Of a stretch of DNA of 50,099 nucleotides, positions 15,623 to 23,468 are shown in pieces (position 1 is the first letter of the stretch; each line of letters begins with the position of its first letter). A model generated the notes under the pieces. That model had not been told where the DNA came from. It was given only the letters and a program-made list of their open reading frames with translations, and made no database searches. Origin of the DNA: Bacteroidales bacterium UBA4179 (lineage in GTDB: Bacteria > Bacteroidota > Bacteroidia > Bacteroidales > Dysgonomonadaceae). A program made the position numbers and the translations under genes. The stretch lies in contig DFUT01000034.1 of the NCBI GenBank assembly GCA_002381125.1, forward strand, positions 1 through 50,099, in the 5' to 3' direction.

Positions 15623-16396
15623 ATGATAGGGGCGATAATAGGTGATGTTGTTGGTTCACGCTTTGAGTTCAACAATCATTTAAGTACAAACTTTCAATTG
15701 TTTGCAAAGGATTGTTCTTTTACGGATGATACCGTTTGCACCGTGGCGGTTGCCGATGCTTTGTTGAAAGGTATATCCTTTGGACAATCGTTGCGGCATT
15801 GGTGTTTGAAATATCCCACGCCCAAAGGTGGATATGGCGGTTCTTTTGCAGCATGGTTGCATTCCACAAATCCAATGCCTTACAACAGCTTTGGTAATGG
15901 TTCTGCAATGCGGGCGTCTCCTTGTGCATGGTTTTACAACGATAGGGAACGGATATTGGATAAGGCACGCCAATCGGCAGAATGCACACATGACCATCCT
16001 GAAGGGATACGGGGTGCAATGTGTGTGGCCGATTGCATTTATCATGCCCGTTTTGGGAGCCAAAAGCACGAAATAAAAGAGTTGGCAATACGTGAATATG
16101 GTTATAATCTTGACATGACTTGCGATTCAATACGCAAAACCAACACGTTTAACGAAACATGCCAAGTCACCGTACCGCAAGCCATTGTTGCATTCCTTGA
16201 AAGTACCGATTTTGAAAGCGCAATCCGACTGGCTGTTTCTATCGGTGGTGATAGTGACACCATTGCTGCAATAACAGGTAGCATTGCAGAAGCGTTTTAT
16301 GGTGTTCCAGAACATTTCAAGTCGGCTGTTTTGGACTATTTGCCGGACGAATTTATCAAAGTGTTGTCTAACTTTGACAACAATAAAGGAAAATGA
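15623..16396 (+). CDS. ADP-ribosylglycohydrolase family protein
   Basis: A cytosolic hydrolase of 257 residues that removes ADP-ribose from proteins or small molecules (DraG/ARH fold, two Mg2+ ions). Metal-binding motifs are present at both ends: GDVVGSRFE (7-15), FTDDT (33-37) and GGDSDT (208-213) before AAITGSIAEAFYG. It is shorter than DraG but typical for the stand-alone bacterial branch. There is no ADP-ribosyltransferase beside it, so its target is not evident; phage defence or toxin reversal is possible but unsupported. It sits between a promoter-bearing repeat and a GC-rich remnant, which suggests accessory DNA. Confidence 0.88.
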   Translation: MIGAIIGDVVGSRFEFNNHLSTNFQLFAKDCSFTDDTVCTVAVADALLKGISFGQSLRHWCLKYPTPKGGYGGSFAAWLHSTNPMPYNSFGNGSAMRASPCAWFYNDRERILDKARQSAECTHDHPEGIRGAMCVADCIYHARFGSQKHEIKELAIREYGYNLDMTCDSIRKTNTFNETCQVTVPQAIVAFLESTDFESAIRLAVSIGGDSDTIAAITGSIAEAFYGVPEHFKSAVLDYLPDEFIKVLSNFDNNKGK

Positions 16397-16489
16397 AAGA
16401 TTTCCTCCTCCTCTCTCAACATCGATTTTCGTGCAGGAACAATTTTTTACTCTCGTTTCATTATTATTCTTTAACCAACACGATCGTAG

Positions 16490-16891
16490 TCATTAAATCA
16501 TGTTATCAAAAAACAGGGCGTAGGAAACGAACGAAACAATTGGGGCATACAGAGTAAATGGAGCAATCCGGGCGTAGAGGAGGGCGAACAGAACAAGCGG
16601 AGCGAACGGAGCGAACGAGACAAACGGAACAGCCGTGAAAAGCAGGATACACAAAAGCCCCTGCCGGACGTTGAGGAAGCACAACGCATGAAACGCAGCA
16701 GTGGATTGCTCCATATGGACTTTTCGGAAGAATCCCGGCAGGCAATTGCCGACATGCGCAACGTACCATCAAAAGTGCCTGACGTCCTTGGCGTACCCAG
16801 CCTACTTCCTCGAATGCCCGATGTCCCCAATATGCCCGACGTGCGCAATGTTCCTGACGTGCCCAACGCTCTATCCCGAGTGCCCGTCTGA
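16490..16891 (+). pseudogene. GC-rich open frame without start: probable 3' remnant of a foreign gene
   Basis: The 777-bp stretch 16397-17173 holds no complete gene. Within it, one frame stays open from 16490 to a TGA at 16891 (133 codons) with no start near its left end; the first ATG is at 16688. Its product has a charged linker (EGEQNKRSERSERDKRNSRE), then MKRSSGLLHMDFSEESRQA, and ends in an imperfect repeat around MPDV and VPDV. GC content is far above the surroundings (37 of 60 bases at 16561-16620). Charged linkers of this kind occur near the ends of mobilisation proteins in Bacteroidetes elements, but I cannot confirm that. The opposite strand also has long open frames, as expected from composition. 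Confidence 0.35.
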
Positions 16892-16918
16892 TCGTCAACC
16901 CAACATAAACACATTACC

Positions 16919-16947
16919 TTCACAACGATTTTTCTCGTCGTTGTGAA
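16919..16947 (+). other. Perfect 10-bp hairpin
   Basis: TTCACAACGA (16919-16928) and TCGTTGTGAA (16938-16947) form a perfect stem with a 9-nt loop just after the GC-rich frame. Neither strand has a T run after it, so it is not a standard intrinsic terminator. It could be an end structure of a lost element. Confidence 0.5.
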
Positions 16948-17032
16948 AAAATGCTCTTGTGGGTTGAATTCACCAATGTTTCTTTAATGTTTCTTTTAAT
17001 GGATGTTTTATTCTTTTGCGACTAAAAAGTGG

Positions 17033-17040
17033 TATTTTTG
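17033..17040 (+). promoter_or_regulatory. Possible -7 box upstream of pssA
   Basis: TATTTTTG matches TAnnTTTG 133 bp before the pssA ATG. The nearest upstream TTTG (17015-17018) is only 14 nt away, too close for a normal -33 element, so support is weak. Confidence 0.2.
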
Positions 17041-17173
17041 TCGAGATTCCCGTATTTAAGTAAATTTATCTTCTATTATTTCTGCTATTGGCATTAATGT
17101 GGCTAAATTTACGAAAGGGGGATTATTTTCGCGAGGGTGAATTGAAAATTATCACGTAAATTTATTTTAAGAA

Positions 17174-17869
17174 ATGAAAAAACATATTCCCAATGCGTTT
17201 ACCATGATGAATCTCTTTTCGGGGTGCATTGCTCTTACAATGGCTTTTTCTGAAAATTTTTTGGGTGTAGTGATTTGGGTGTTGATTGCGGCTGTGTTTG
17301 ATTTTTTCGACGGTTTTGCCGCACGCCTTTTGGGGGTGTCTTCACCTCTCGGCAAAGAACTCGATTCGTTGGCAGACGTGGTGAGTTTTGGTGTTGCTCC
17401 CGCTTCGGCCGTGTTTGTTTTGTTACGCAATTTTTCGGCTTACCCTCTTTGTTTGGTGGATCTTTCGCTTTATCTTCCTTTCACGGCTTATCTAATCCCG
17501 GTTTTTTCGGCATTGCGCCTCGGAAAATTTAATTTGGATGAAAAACAGACTTCCTCTTTTCTCGGATTGCCTACTCCTGCCAATGCATTGTTTTGGATAA
17601 GTTATTGTTATGGTGTTCGAAACATTGCCCCTGCGAACGATGCTTTGTTTTATTTAACCTTGGGATTCATTATTGTTTTGTCATTGTTGATGGTTTCCAA
17701 TATTCCCATGTTTTCCTTCAAAATTGCCGCATTAAAATTCAAAGGAAACGAGAAACAGATTTTGCTTGTTGTTCTTATGATTGTCTTTATTGCCTTGTGG
17801 GGTATTTTTGGCATTGCAATCGGCATTTTGGCGTATATCGTTATTTCTTTGATTGCAAATATGGTGTAA
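17174..17869 (+). CDS. pssA: CDP-diacylglycerol--serine O-phosphatidyltransferase (phosphatidylserine synthase)
   Basis: Inner-membrane enzyme that makes phosphatidylserine from CDP-diacylglycerol and serine, the first step to phosphatidylethanolamine. The 231 residues contain the complete CDP-alcohol phosphotransferase motif: D43, D46-G47, A50-R51, G60, D64 and D68 within FDFFDGFAARLLG and PLGKELDSLAD. About seven membrane helices follow the usual arrangement. In many Bacteroidetes it is next to psd; here the upstream side is occupied by the GC-rich remnant, so the usual neighbour may have been displaced. The PssA assignment over PgsA rests on the N-terminal IPNAFTMMNLFSGCIA segment. Confidence 0.93.
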   Translation: MKKHIPNAFTMMNLFSGCIALTMAFSENFLGVVIWVLIAAVFDFFDGFAARLLGVSSPLGKELDSLADVVSFGVAPASAVFVLLRNFSAYPLCLVDLSLYLPFTAYLIPVFSALRLGKFNLDEKQTSSFLGLPTPANALFWISYCYGVRNIAPANDALFYLTLGFIIVLSLLMVSNIPMFSFKIAALKFKGNEKQILLVVLMIVFIALWGIFGIAIGILAYIVISLIANMV

Positions 17870-18256
17870 CTTGTTTGTCGGTTACATTGCAACATGCATG
17901 CTTGCCTATCTTTTACCAAACAATTGGTTTATTTCCGGTAATACGTATCACTGTTTCATAAGTATAGGCTTTTTGCTGTTTTATATACAAAGATTATGTT
18001 AAAAATTCATCATTGTATAAAGATATATATTAAATAAGAAGCAATATTCGGAAAAAAATGTGATATTTGTTCTTAGTAATGTTTAGTTTTCCATGAGGTT
18101 GGTTTGAAGAAAAGCTGTTTCAGCTATTGAATTTCAGGGTGTTGAAAAATGTGCAAATATTTCATATTAATATAAATATATCTATTTGAATGTTCGGTAG
18201 TTTTTTCACAGAAGGAAAAATAAATAAGGATTTTCAAATATTATACAACGGGCGAA
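17870..18256. other. Intergenic region upstream of the PUL sigma factor
   Basis: 387 bp of AT-rich sequence with no convincing open frame, tRNA or strong hairpin. The best -7-like match is TCTATTTG at 18181-18188, one mismatch from TAnnTTTG and without a -33 partner. The sigma-factor promoter must lie here. Confidence 0.5.
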
Positions 18257-18847
18257 ATGAAAAACATAAACGACGAAGAACGATTTATTTTTCAACGGAT
18301 GGTAGAAGGCGATAAGGGAGCTTTTCGTTTCTTTTTCGAAAAATACTATACCGATCTGTGCAACTTCGTCAATATCTATTTGAACGATCCGATAACGACT
18401 GAAGATATTGTTCAGGATATTTATGTTTATTTCTGGAACAAAAAGGAAAATATCCGTATTGAAACTTCCGTAAAATCGTATTTACTGAAAGCATCGAAAA
18501 ATAAAAGTTTGAATTATTTGCGCGACAAAAAAGCCCGTTTGGTTATTCAAAATAAATTGGCTGAAGAATCTGAAACATCGTATGAAATCCCTGTAATATC
18601 GGAAGACAATCATCGGCTACAAGAAATTATAAAGAAAGCGGTTGAAAGTTTGCCCGAAAAATGTCGTGAAATCTATATCCTGAGTAAAGAAAAAAAACTC
18701 ACTTATAATGAGATTTCCAACGAATTAGGTATTTCGGTGAAGACAGTAGAAAACCAAATGGGTAATGCTTTAAAAAAAATGCGTGAATTTTTGAGACCTT
18801 ACCATGATGAACTTTTTATTCTTTTTCTAATAGCTATTTTCTTTTAA
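18257..18847 (+). CDS. RNA polymerase ECF sigma factor
   Basis: A 196-residue ECF-type sigma factor. Region 2 lies at about 20-90 (FFEKYYTDLCNFVNIYLND, TEDIVQDIYVYFW) and region 4 at about 130-180 (LPEKCREIYILSKEKKLTYNEISNELGISVKTVENQM). It is of the Bacteroidetes PUL kind, in which a FecR-type anti-sigma factor holds it until SusC transports its substrate. The anti-sigma gene starts 128 bp downstream. The C-terminus is unusually hydrophobic (ELFILFLIAIFF) and could contact the membrane or the anti-sigma factor. It probably directs transcription of susC onward. Confidence 0.92.
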   Translation: MKNINDEERFIFQRMVEGDKGAFRFFFEKYYTDLCNFVNIYLNDPITTEDIVQDIYVYFWNKKENIRIETSVKSYLLKASKNKSLNYLRDKKARLVIQNKLAEESETSYEIPVISEDNHRLQEIIKKAVESLPEKCREIYILSKEKKLTYNEISNELGISVKTVENQMGNALKKMREFLRPYHDELFILFLIAIFF

Positions 18848-18975
18848 TATACTTAGATCATTATCGATTATTCGTTTCGAAATTTTCAATAATTGAGTTA
18901 AATACAAAAAAATTTCAAATTTATTTAGGGGTACTTGCCGAGTTACGTGCCTTATATATAAAGACGATTAAAATA

Positions 18976-19968
18976 ATGAATCGAAACATACCGTGGGATA
19001 TCATCGCAAAAAATTTAAAGGGGAAAACAAATCCGGAAGAACTCGATGAGTTGAACGCATGGTTGGATGAAGATGAAACCAACCAAAAAGTGTTTAACGA
19101 AATTTCTCGTGTTTATGAATCGACTTCTTCGATTCCTTCCTATTTTGAGCCTGATAAAAAGAAAGCATGGATATCTATCAATAAACGGATAAAGGATACA
19201 ACCGGATTTAAGCATTTCGTTTCGAGATTTCACTATGTCGCGGCTATTCTTGTGATTGTATTGCTGAGCGTTACTTTTTTCAAGTTTTATGCTTCTCACC
19301 TCAATGAGTTGAGCAGGCAATATACCGAAATCATTGCGCCGGCAGGACAAAAAACCAAAGTTGTGTTACCCGACGGTTCGACGGTTTGGCTCAATTCCGG
19401 ATCTGTCCTTAAATATAATGGAACTTTTAATGTAAAGGATCGTGAAGTACTATTGGTTGAAGGCGAAGCTTTTTTTGATGTATCCAAAAACAAATCGAAA
19501 CGATTTAGGGTCAACATTGGGAATCTTTTCGTTGATGTACATGGGACGGCGTTCAATGTAAAAAACTACATGGAGGACAATACACAGGAGATAACCGTTA
19601 GTGAAGGGAGGGTTGCGATAACCGATAACAAAAAGGAATTGGGCTTGTTAACCCGTGGAGACCGGGCTGTATTGGACAAAAAGGCACAACGGCTTTCTTT
19701 TGGGAAAGGGGATCCAGAAGCGATAAGTTCGTGGATAAACGACGAATTGAAATTCGATAATACGCCGCTAAGTGAAGTTGTGAAATATTTGGAGCGGTGG
19801 TATGGGGTGAATATTGAGGTTGAGCCGTCATCTGTTTTGGAAAAGCATCATTATACTTTCCGGATAAAAACGGAATCGCTGACCGAAATCCTCGAAAAGA
19901 TGAAAATTATCACACCCATTGCTTATGAGATTGATGGGAAAGAGGTGAAAATCAAATATATTCACTAA
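18976..19968 (+). CDS. FecR family anti-sigma factor
   Basis: Inner-membrane regulator of 330 residues. The N-terminal cytoplasmic part (1-85) binds the ECF factor. One membrane helix is at about 86-106 (HYVAAILVIVLLSVTFFKFY). The periplasmic FecR domain follows, with the signature VVLPDGSTVWLNSGS and VEGEAFFDVSKN, and then a C-terminal secretin/TonB-short-like domain (LKFDNTPLSEVVKYLERWYGVNIEV), which faces the STN domain of SusC. The layout matches trans-envelope signalling from a SusC importer. It lies between the sigma factor and susC, with 198 bp before susC. Confidence 0.92.
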   Translation: MNRNIPWDIIAKNLKGKTNPEELDELNAWLDEDETNQKVFNEISRVYESTSSIPSYFEPDKKKAWISINKRIKDTTGFKHFVSRFHYVAAILVIVLLSVTFFKFYASHLNELSRQYTEIIAPAGQKTKVVLPDGSTVWLNSGSVLKYNGTFNVKDREVLLVEGEAFFDVSKNKSKRFRVNIGNLFVDVHGTAFNVKNYMEDNTQEITVSEGRVAITDNKKELGLLTRGDRAVLDKKAQRLSFGKGDPEAISSWINDELKFDNTPLSEVVKYLERWYGVNIEVEPSSVLEKHHYTFRIKTESLTEILEKMKIITPIAYEIDGKEVKIKYIH

Positions 19969-20004
19969 AATCATTGGCTTATGGGAAAAATAAAATCGGG
20001 AAAA

Positions 20005-20042
20005 CAAAAAAAATACAGACTTTCTTGCCGGAAAGCCTGTAT
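20005..20042 (-). terminator. Rho-independent terminator facing leftward, between fecR and susC
   Basis: ATACAG-A-CTTTC (20013-20024) pairs with GAAAG-C-CTGTAT (20031-20042) around a 6-nt loop. On the minus strand the stem is followed by TTTTTTTGTTTT. On the plus strand it is followed by no T run. No minus-strand gene lies nearby, so its natural client would be an antisense transcript. Confidence 0.65.
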
Positions 20043-20155
20043 CGTTGATAAAAAAAGTAATTAACATGTTTCATTGCAGTCATCTTTTTCAAGAACAAAT
20101 TGCCGTTTGTATTTTAAAAAAGGAAGAACTGCACAAAATTAACCACAAAATTAAC
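20005..20155 (-). ncRNA. Candidate antisense sRNA to the susC leader
   Basis: A minus-strand terminator at 20042-20005 has a matching -7 box, TACCTTTG, at 20167-20160, which overlaps the susC start codon. A weak TTTC at 20189-20186 is the only -33 candidate (18 nt). The transcript would be about 150 nt and fully complementary to the susC leader. Bacteroides PULs of the ECF/FecR kind are known to carry cis-antisense sRNAs at this spot (DonS in B. fragilis). Direct evidence of expression is lacking. Confidence 0.4.
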
Positions 20156-20166
20156 ATTGCAAAGGT

Positions 20167-23100
20167 ATGAAAAAAAACGAAAGAAGAAAGGGAGGCCATG
20201 CTTTTTCTCCCTTATGTAAAGTTTTGCTGGCTTTTATTCTCATCAGTGGAGTGGGGGTTTTAAGCAGTAAAGCAGACGATAGCCATGCTCAAGACACACG
20301 ATTGACTTTTTCGGTGAAAAACGCTACCGTGAAAAGCGTGTTGGACTGCATTGAAAAAAGCACGGGTTTTTCGTTCATGTACGAAAACAATGTGATGGAT
20401 TTGAATTCGAAAGTGGATTTCGAAGCGAAAAATGAAAGTGTTGAAAGCGTCCTGAACCGCTTGCTGAGTGATGAAGTTACATATCGCATAGTCGGGAAAC
20501 ACATTCTGTTGTTCCGTAGCGAAAAACAACCTGCTGCGAAAGTAATGGATGTCGTTGACGTTCAGCAGCAGCAACGTACGGTTACCGGAAAAGTAACCGA
20601 TCAAAACGGTGAACCGTTGCCGGGTGCAACCGTAATGGTAAAAGGCACCACGCAAGGAACAATCACCGATGCCGAGGGCAACTATTCGTTAAGCAACGTT
20701 CCCGACGACGCCACATTGGTCTTTTCCTTTGTAGGGATGGAAACCCAAGAAATTAACGTTGACAACCGCACCAGAATCAATGTCATCCTGCAGGAAGAAG
20801 CCATCGCATTGGAAGAAGTCGTAGCTATTGGATATGGTACGATGAGAAGAGAAGAAGTCACGAGTTCAATAGTTTCTGTGAAATCTGAAGACTTTGTAAA
20901 AGGAGCAGTAAGTGACGCTGCTCAATTAATAAAAGGTAAAGTACCCGGATTGGCTATCACCACTCATTCAGGTGATCCAACAGCAGTTTCTGCTATTATG
21001 CTCAGAGGAAATTCATCTTTATTAGGTTCTTATACTCCACTTGTTATAATTGATGGAGTTCCTGGAAGCTTATCTTCTGTACCTCCTGAAGATATAGAAT
21101 CTATTGACGTTTTAAAAGATGGATCTGCTGCGGCAATATACGGGACAAGAGGAACCAATGGCGTTATTATTGTAACTACAAAATCCAGTAAATTTAATCA
21201 AAAACCAACTATTGAATATTCCGGCTATTTATCGACTTCGAATATAAAGAAAAAATTGGATTTTTTAGATGCCGATGAACTTCGTCAAAAATGGGATGAA
21301 GGTTATTTTTTCACAGGCGCAAATTTAAAAGATTTTGGGTCTTCTACAGATTGGTTGGGTGAGATAACCAGAACTCCTTTTAGTCATGTACATAATATTA
21401 TTTTTAAGGGAGGAAGTCAAAATACAAGTTTAACTGCCTCTATTAATTATAGAAACCATGAGGGTATTTTTATCCAATCAGACAATCAAAGATATGCAGG
21501 AAGATTTAATATTTCACATTCAATGTTTGATAATAAGTTTATTACTAATATGGAAGTGATAGCGAGCGAACAAAAATATTGGACAGGCGGAGACGGCTAT
21601 AGTTTTAATGGTTATATTTACAGACAAGCTATTATCAGAAATCCTACAGAACCAATAAAAAATGAAGATGGGAGTTGGTTTGAACGTGATGTGTATTTTT
21701 ATGATAATCCTGTAGCTTATCTAAAAGAAACTATTGGTGAAAACAGATATAGGAATTTACGTTTTACTGCAAATTTCACTTACCAACCAACAGAGAGCTT
21801 TAATATAAAAGGTTTGTATACTAGAAAAGGGAATTCGAATATTCGAGGTTATTATGAAACTAAAGATCATGTATCTACGACAAAATATGGATCAAATGGT
21901 TATGCTTCAAGAGGGACTGATGATTATATAGGGAATTTTGTCGAACTCACAGCAAATTATCAGAAAGACACAAACAATCATAGATTCACTGTTTTAGGCG
22001 GCTACAGTTATGAAGATAATACTTCGGAAGGTTTTTGGGTCAGAAATAAATATTTTCCTACTGATGCATATACTTATAACAATATAGGAATGGGCGACGC
22101 TCTTCGTAAAGGAGAAGCGGGAATGAGTTCTAGTAAATCTTCTGATAAATTGATCGCATTGTTCTCTCGGGTTACCTATTCATATAAAGATAAATATTTA
22201 TTGATGGCGAGTATTCGTAGAGAAGGTTCCTCTCGGTTTGGGGAAAATCATAAGTGGGGTAATTTCCCTGGTTTTTCTCTTGGTTGGAGGATAAATGAAG
22301 AAAGTTTTATGGAACCTTTTAAATGGATTGATAATCTCAAGTTGCGAGCAGGATTTGGTGTTACAGGGATAAATGTGGCATCTTCTTATAATTCTCTTAG
22401 TAGTCTAAGTTATAGTGATTATTTCTTATATAATGGAGAATGGGTTAGAAAATTGGTTCCTTCTCGAAATGCAAATCCTGATTTACGTTGGGAAAAAAAA
22501 GAAGAATTTAATATAGGATTAGATTTTGATTTATTTAATAATCGTTTTGGAGGTTCTATTGATATATATAACAGACTCACTAAAGATGCTTTATGGAATT
22601 ATAATGTACCAACACCTCCTTATTTGTATGGCACAATTATGGCTAATGTTGGTAAAATAAGGAATCGGGGATTTGAGACACTGTTGAAATTCATCCCATT
22701 TCGAAATAACAATTTTAATTGGCAAGCCGATATTACATATTCAACTAACAAAAATAAACTTGTATCTCTTACAAGTGATAAGTTTCAAACAACCAATGAT
22801 TATTTTTATGAAGGTTATACAGGGGAACCAATCCAAATTGAAACTCATCGTGTTAAGATAGGTGGGCCTATTGGTGAATTTTATGGATTGAAAAGTGTTG
22901 ATATAACTGATGATGGTATTTGGATTATTGAAAAACCGGATGGTTCTCGTATTCCGGCAACAGAGTCTTCAACAGATGATCGGCAAGTATTGGGGAATGG
23001 TATTCCAAAACACTATCTTAGTTTTAATAATCACTTTGTCTATAGAAATTGGGATTTAAGTATAAATATGAGAGGTGCATTTGGCTTTCAGATTCTCAAT

Positions 23101-23457
23101 TTTTCAAGAATGTTTTATGAAAATCCTACTATTGGCTATAATATGCTTGATGCAGCTTTTGATAAGGTGTATGGAAAAGCTGTCCTAAGTGATGTGCAAC
23201 GTTATGTGAGTTATTACGTAGAGGATGGGGATTATTGGAAAATTGACAATATAACTTTAGGGTATACTTTTCCTTTAAAAAATAAGTATATCAATAATTT
23301 GCGCATCTATACGTCGGGCTTAAACTTATTTACATTTACAGGATATAAAGGGATTGATCCAGAAGTGCAACAAACAGGTTTGTCTCCAGGGAATGATGAT
23401 CGCGATAAATATCCTACAACTCGTACTTTTACTTTTGGTGTTAATGTAACATTTTAA
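20167..23457 (+). CDS. SusC/RagA family TonB-linked outer-membrane transporter with STN domain
   Basis: A glycan importer of the outer membrane, 1096 residues. A signal peptide of about 40 residues is followed by an STN signalling domain at about 45-118 (LTFSVKNATVKSVLDCIEKS), a carboxypeptidase-regulatory-like domain at about 137-220 (VTGKVTDQNGEPLPGATVMVKG), a plug (LKDGSAAAIYGTRGTNGVIIVTTK) and a 22-strand barrel ending TFTFGVNVTF. The STN domain signals transport to the FecR protein encoded upstream. susD follows after 11 bp. Base composition shifts sharply inside the gene: 30 of 60 bases are GC at 20581-20640 but 13 of 60 at 22501-22560. The N-terminal domains and the barrel may have different histories. 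Confidence 0.95.
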   Translation: MKKNERRKGGHAFSPLCKVLLAFILISGVGVLSSKADDSHAQDTRLTFSVKNATVKSVLDCIEKSTGFSFMYENNVMDLNSKVDFEAKNESVESVLNRLLSDEVTYRIVGKHILLFRSEKQPAAKVMDVVDVQQQQRTVTGKVTDQNGEPLPGATVMVKGTTQGTITDAEGNYSLSNVPDDATLVFSFVGMETQEINVDNRTRINVILQEEAIALEEVVAIGYGTMRREEVTSSIVSVKSEDFVKGAVSDAAQLIKGKVPGLAITTHSGDPTAVSAIMLRGNSSLLGSYTPLVIIDGVPGSLSSVPPEDIESIDVLKDGSAAAIYGTRGTNGVIIVTTKSSKFNQKPTIEYSGYLSTSNIKKKLDFLDADELRQKWDEGYFFTGANLKDFGSSTDWLGEITRTPFSHVHNIIFKGGSQNTSLTASINYRNHEGIFIQSDNQRYAGRFNISHSMFDNKFITNMEVIASEQKYWTGGDGYSFNGYIYRQAIIRNPTEPIKNEDGSWFERDVYFYDNPVAYLKETIGENRYRNLRFTANFTYQPTESFNIKGLYTRKGNSNIRGYYETKDHVSTTKYGSNGYASRGTDDYIGNFVELTANYQKDTNNHRFTVLGGYSYEDNTSEGFWVRNKYFPTDAYTYNNIGMGDALRKGEAGMSSSKSSDKLIALFSRVTYSYKDKYLLMASIRREGSSRFGENHKWGNFPGFSLGWRINEESFMEPFKWIDNLKLRAGFGVTGINVASSYNSLSSLSYSDYFLYNGEWVRKLVPSRNANPDLRWEKKEEFNIGLDFDLFNNRFGGSIDIYNRLTKDALWNYNVPTPPYLYGTIMANVGKIRNRGFETLLKFIPFRNNNFNWQADITYSTNKNKLVSLTSDKFQTTNDYFYEGYTGEPIQIETHRVKIGGPIGEFYGLKSVDITDDGIWIIEKPDGSRIPATESSTDDRQVLGNGIPKHYLSFNNHFVYRNWDLSINMRGAFGFQILNFSRMFYENPTIGYNMLDAAFDKVYGKAVLSDVQRYVSYYVEDGDYWKIDNITLGYTFPLKNKYINNLRIYTSGLNLFTFTGYKGIDPEVQQTGLSPGNDDRDKYPTTRTFTFGVNVTF

Positions 23458-23468
23458 TTATAAATATT

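Noticed and set aside
16506..16898. A 130-codon minus-strand frame over the GC-rich island
   Set aside because: The product is Cys/Arg-rich and low in complexity, as expected from antisense of a GC-rich repeat; the plus-strand frame is more protein-like.
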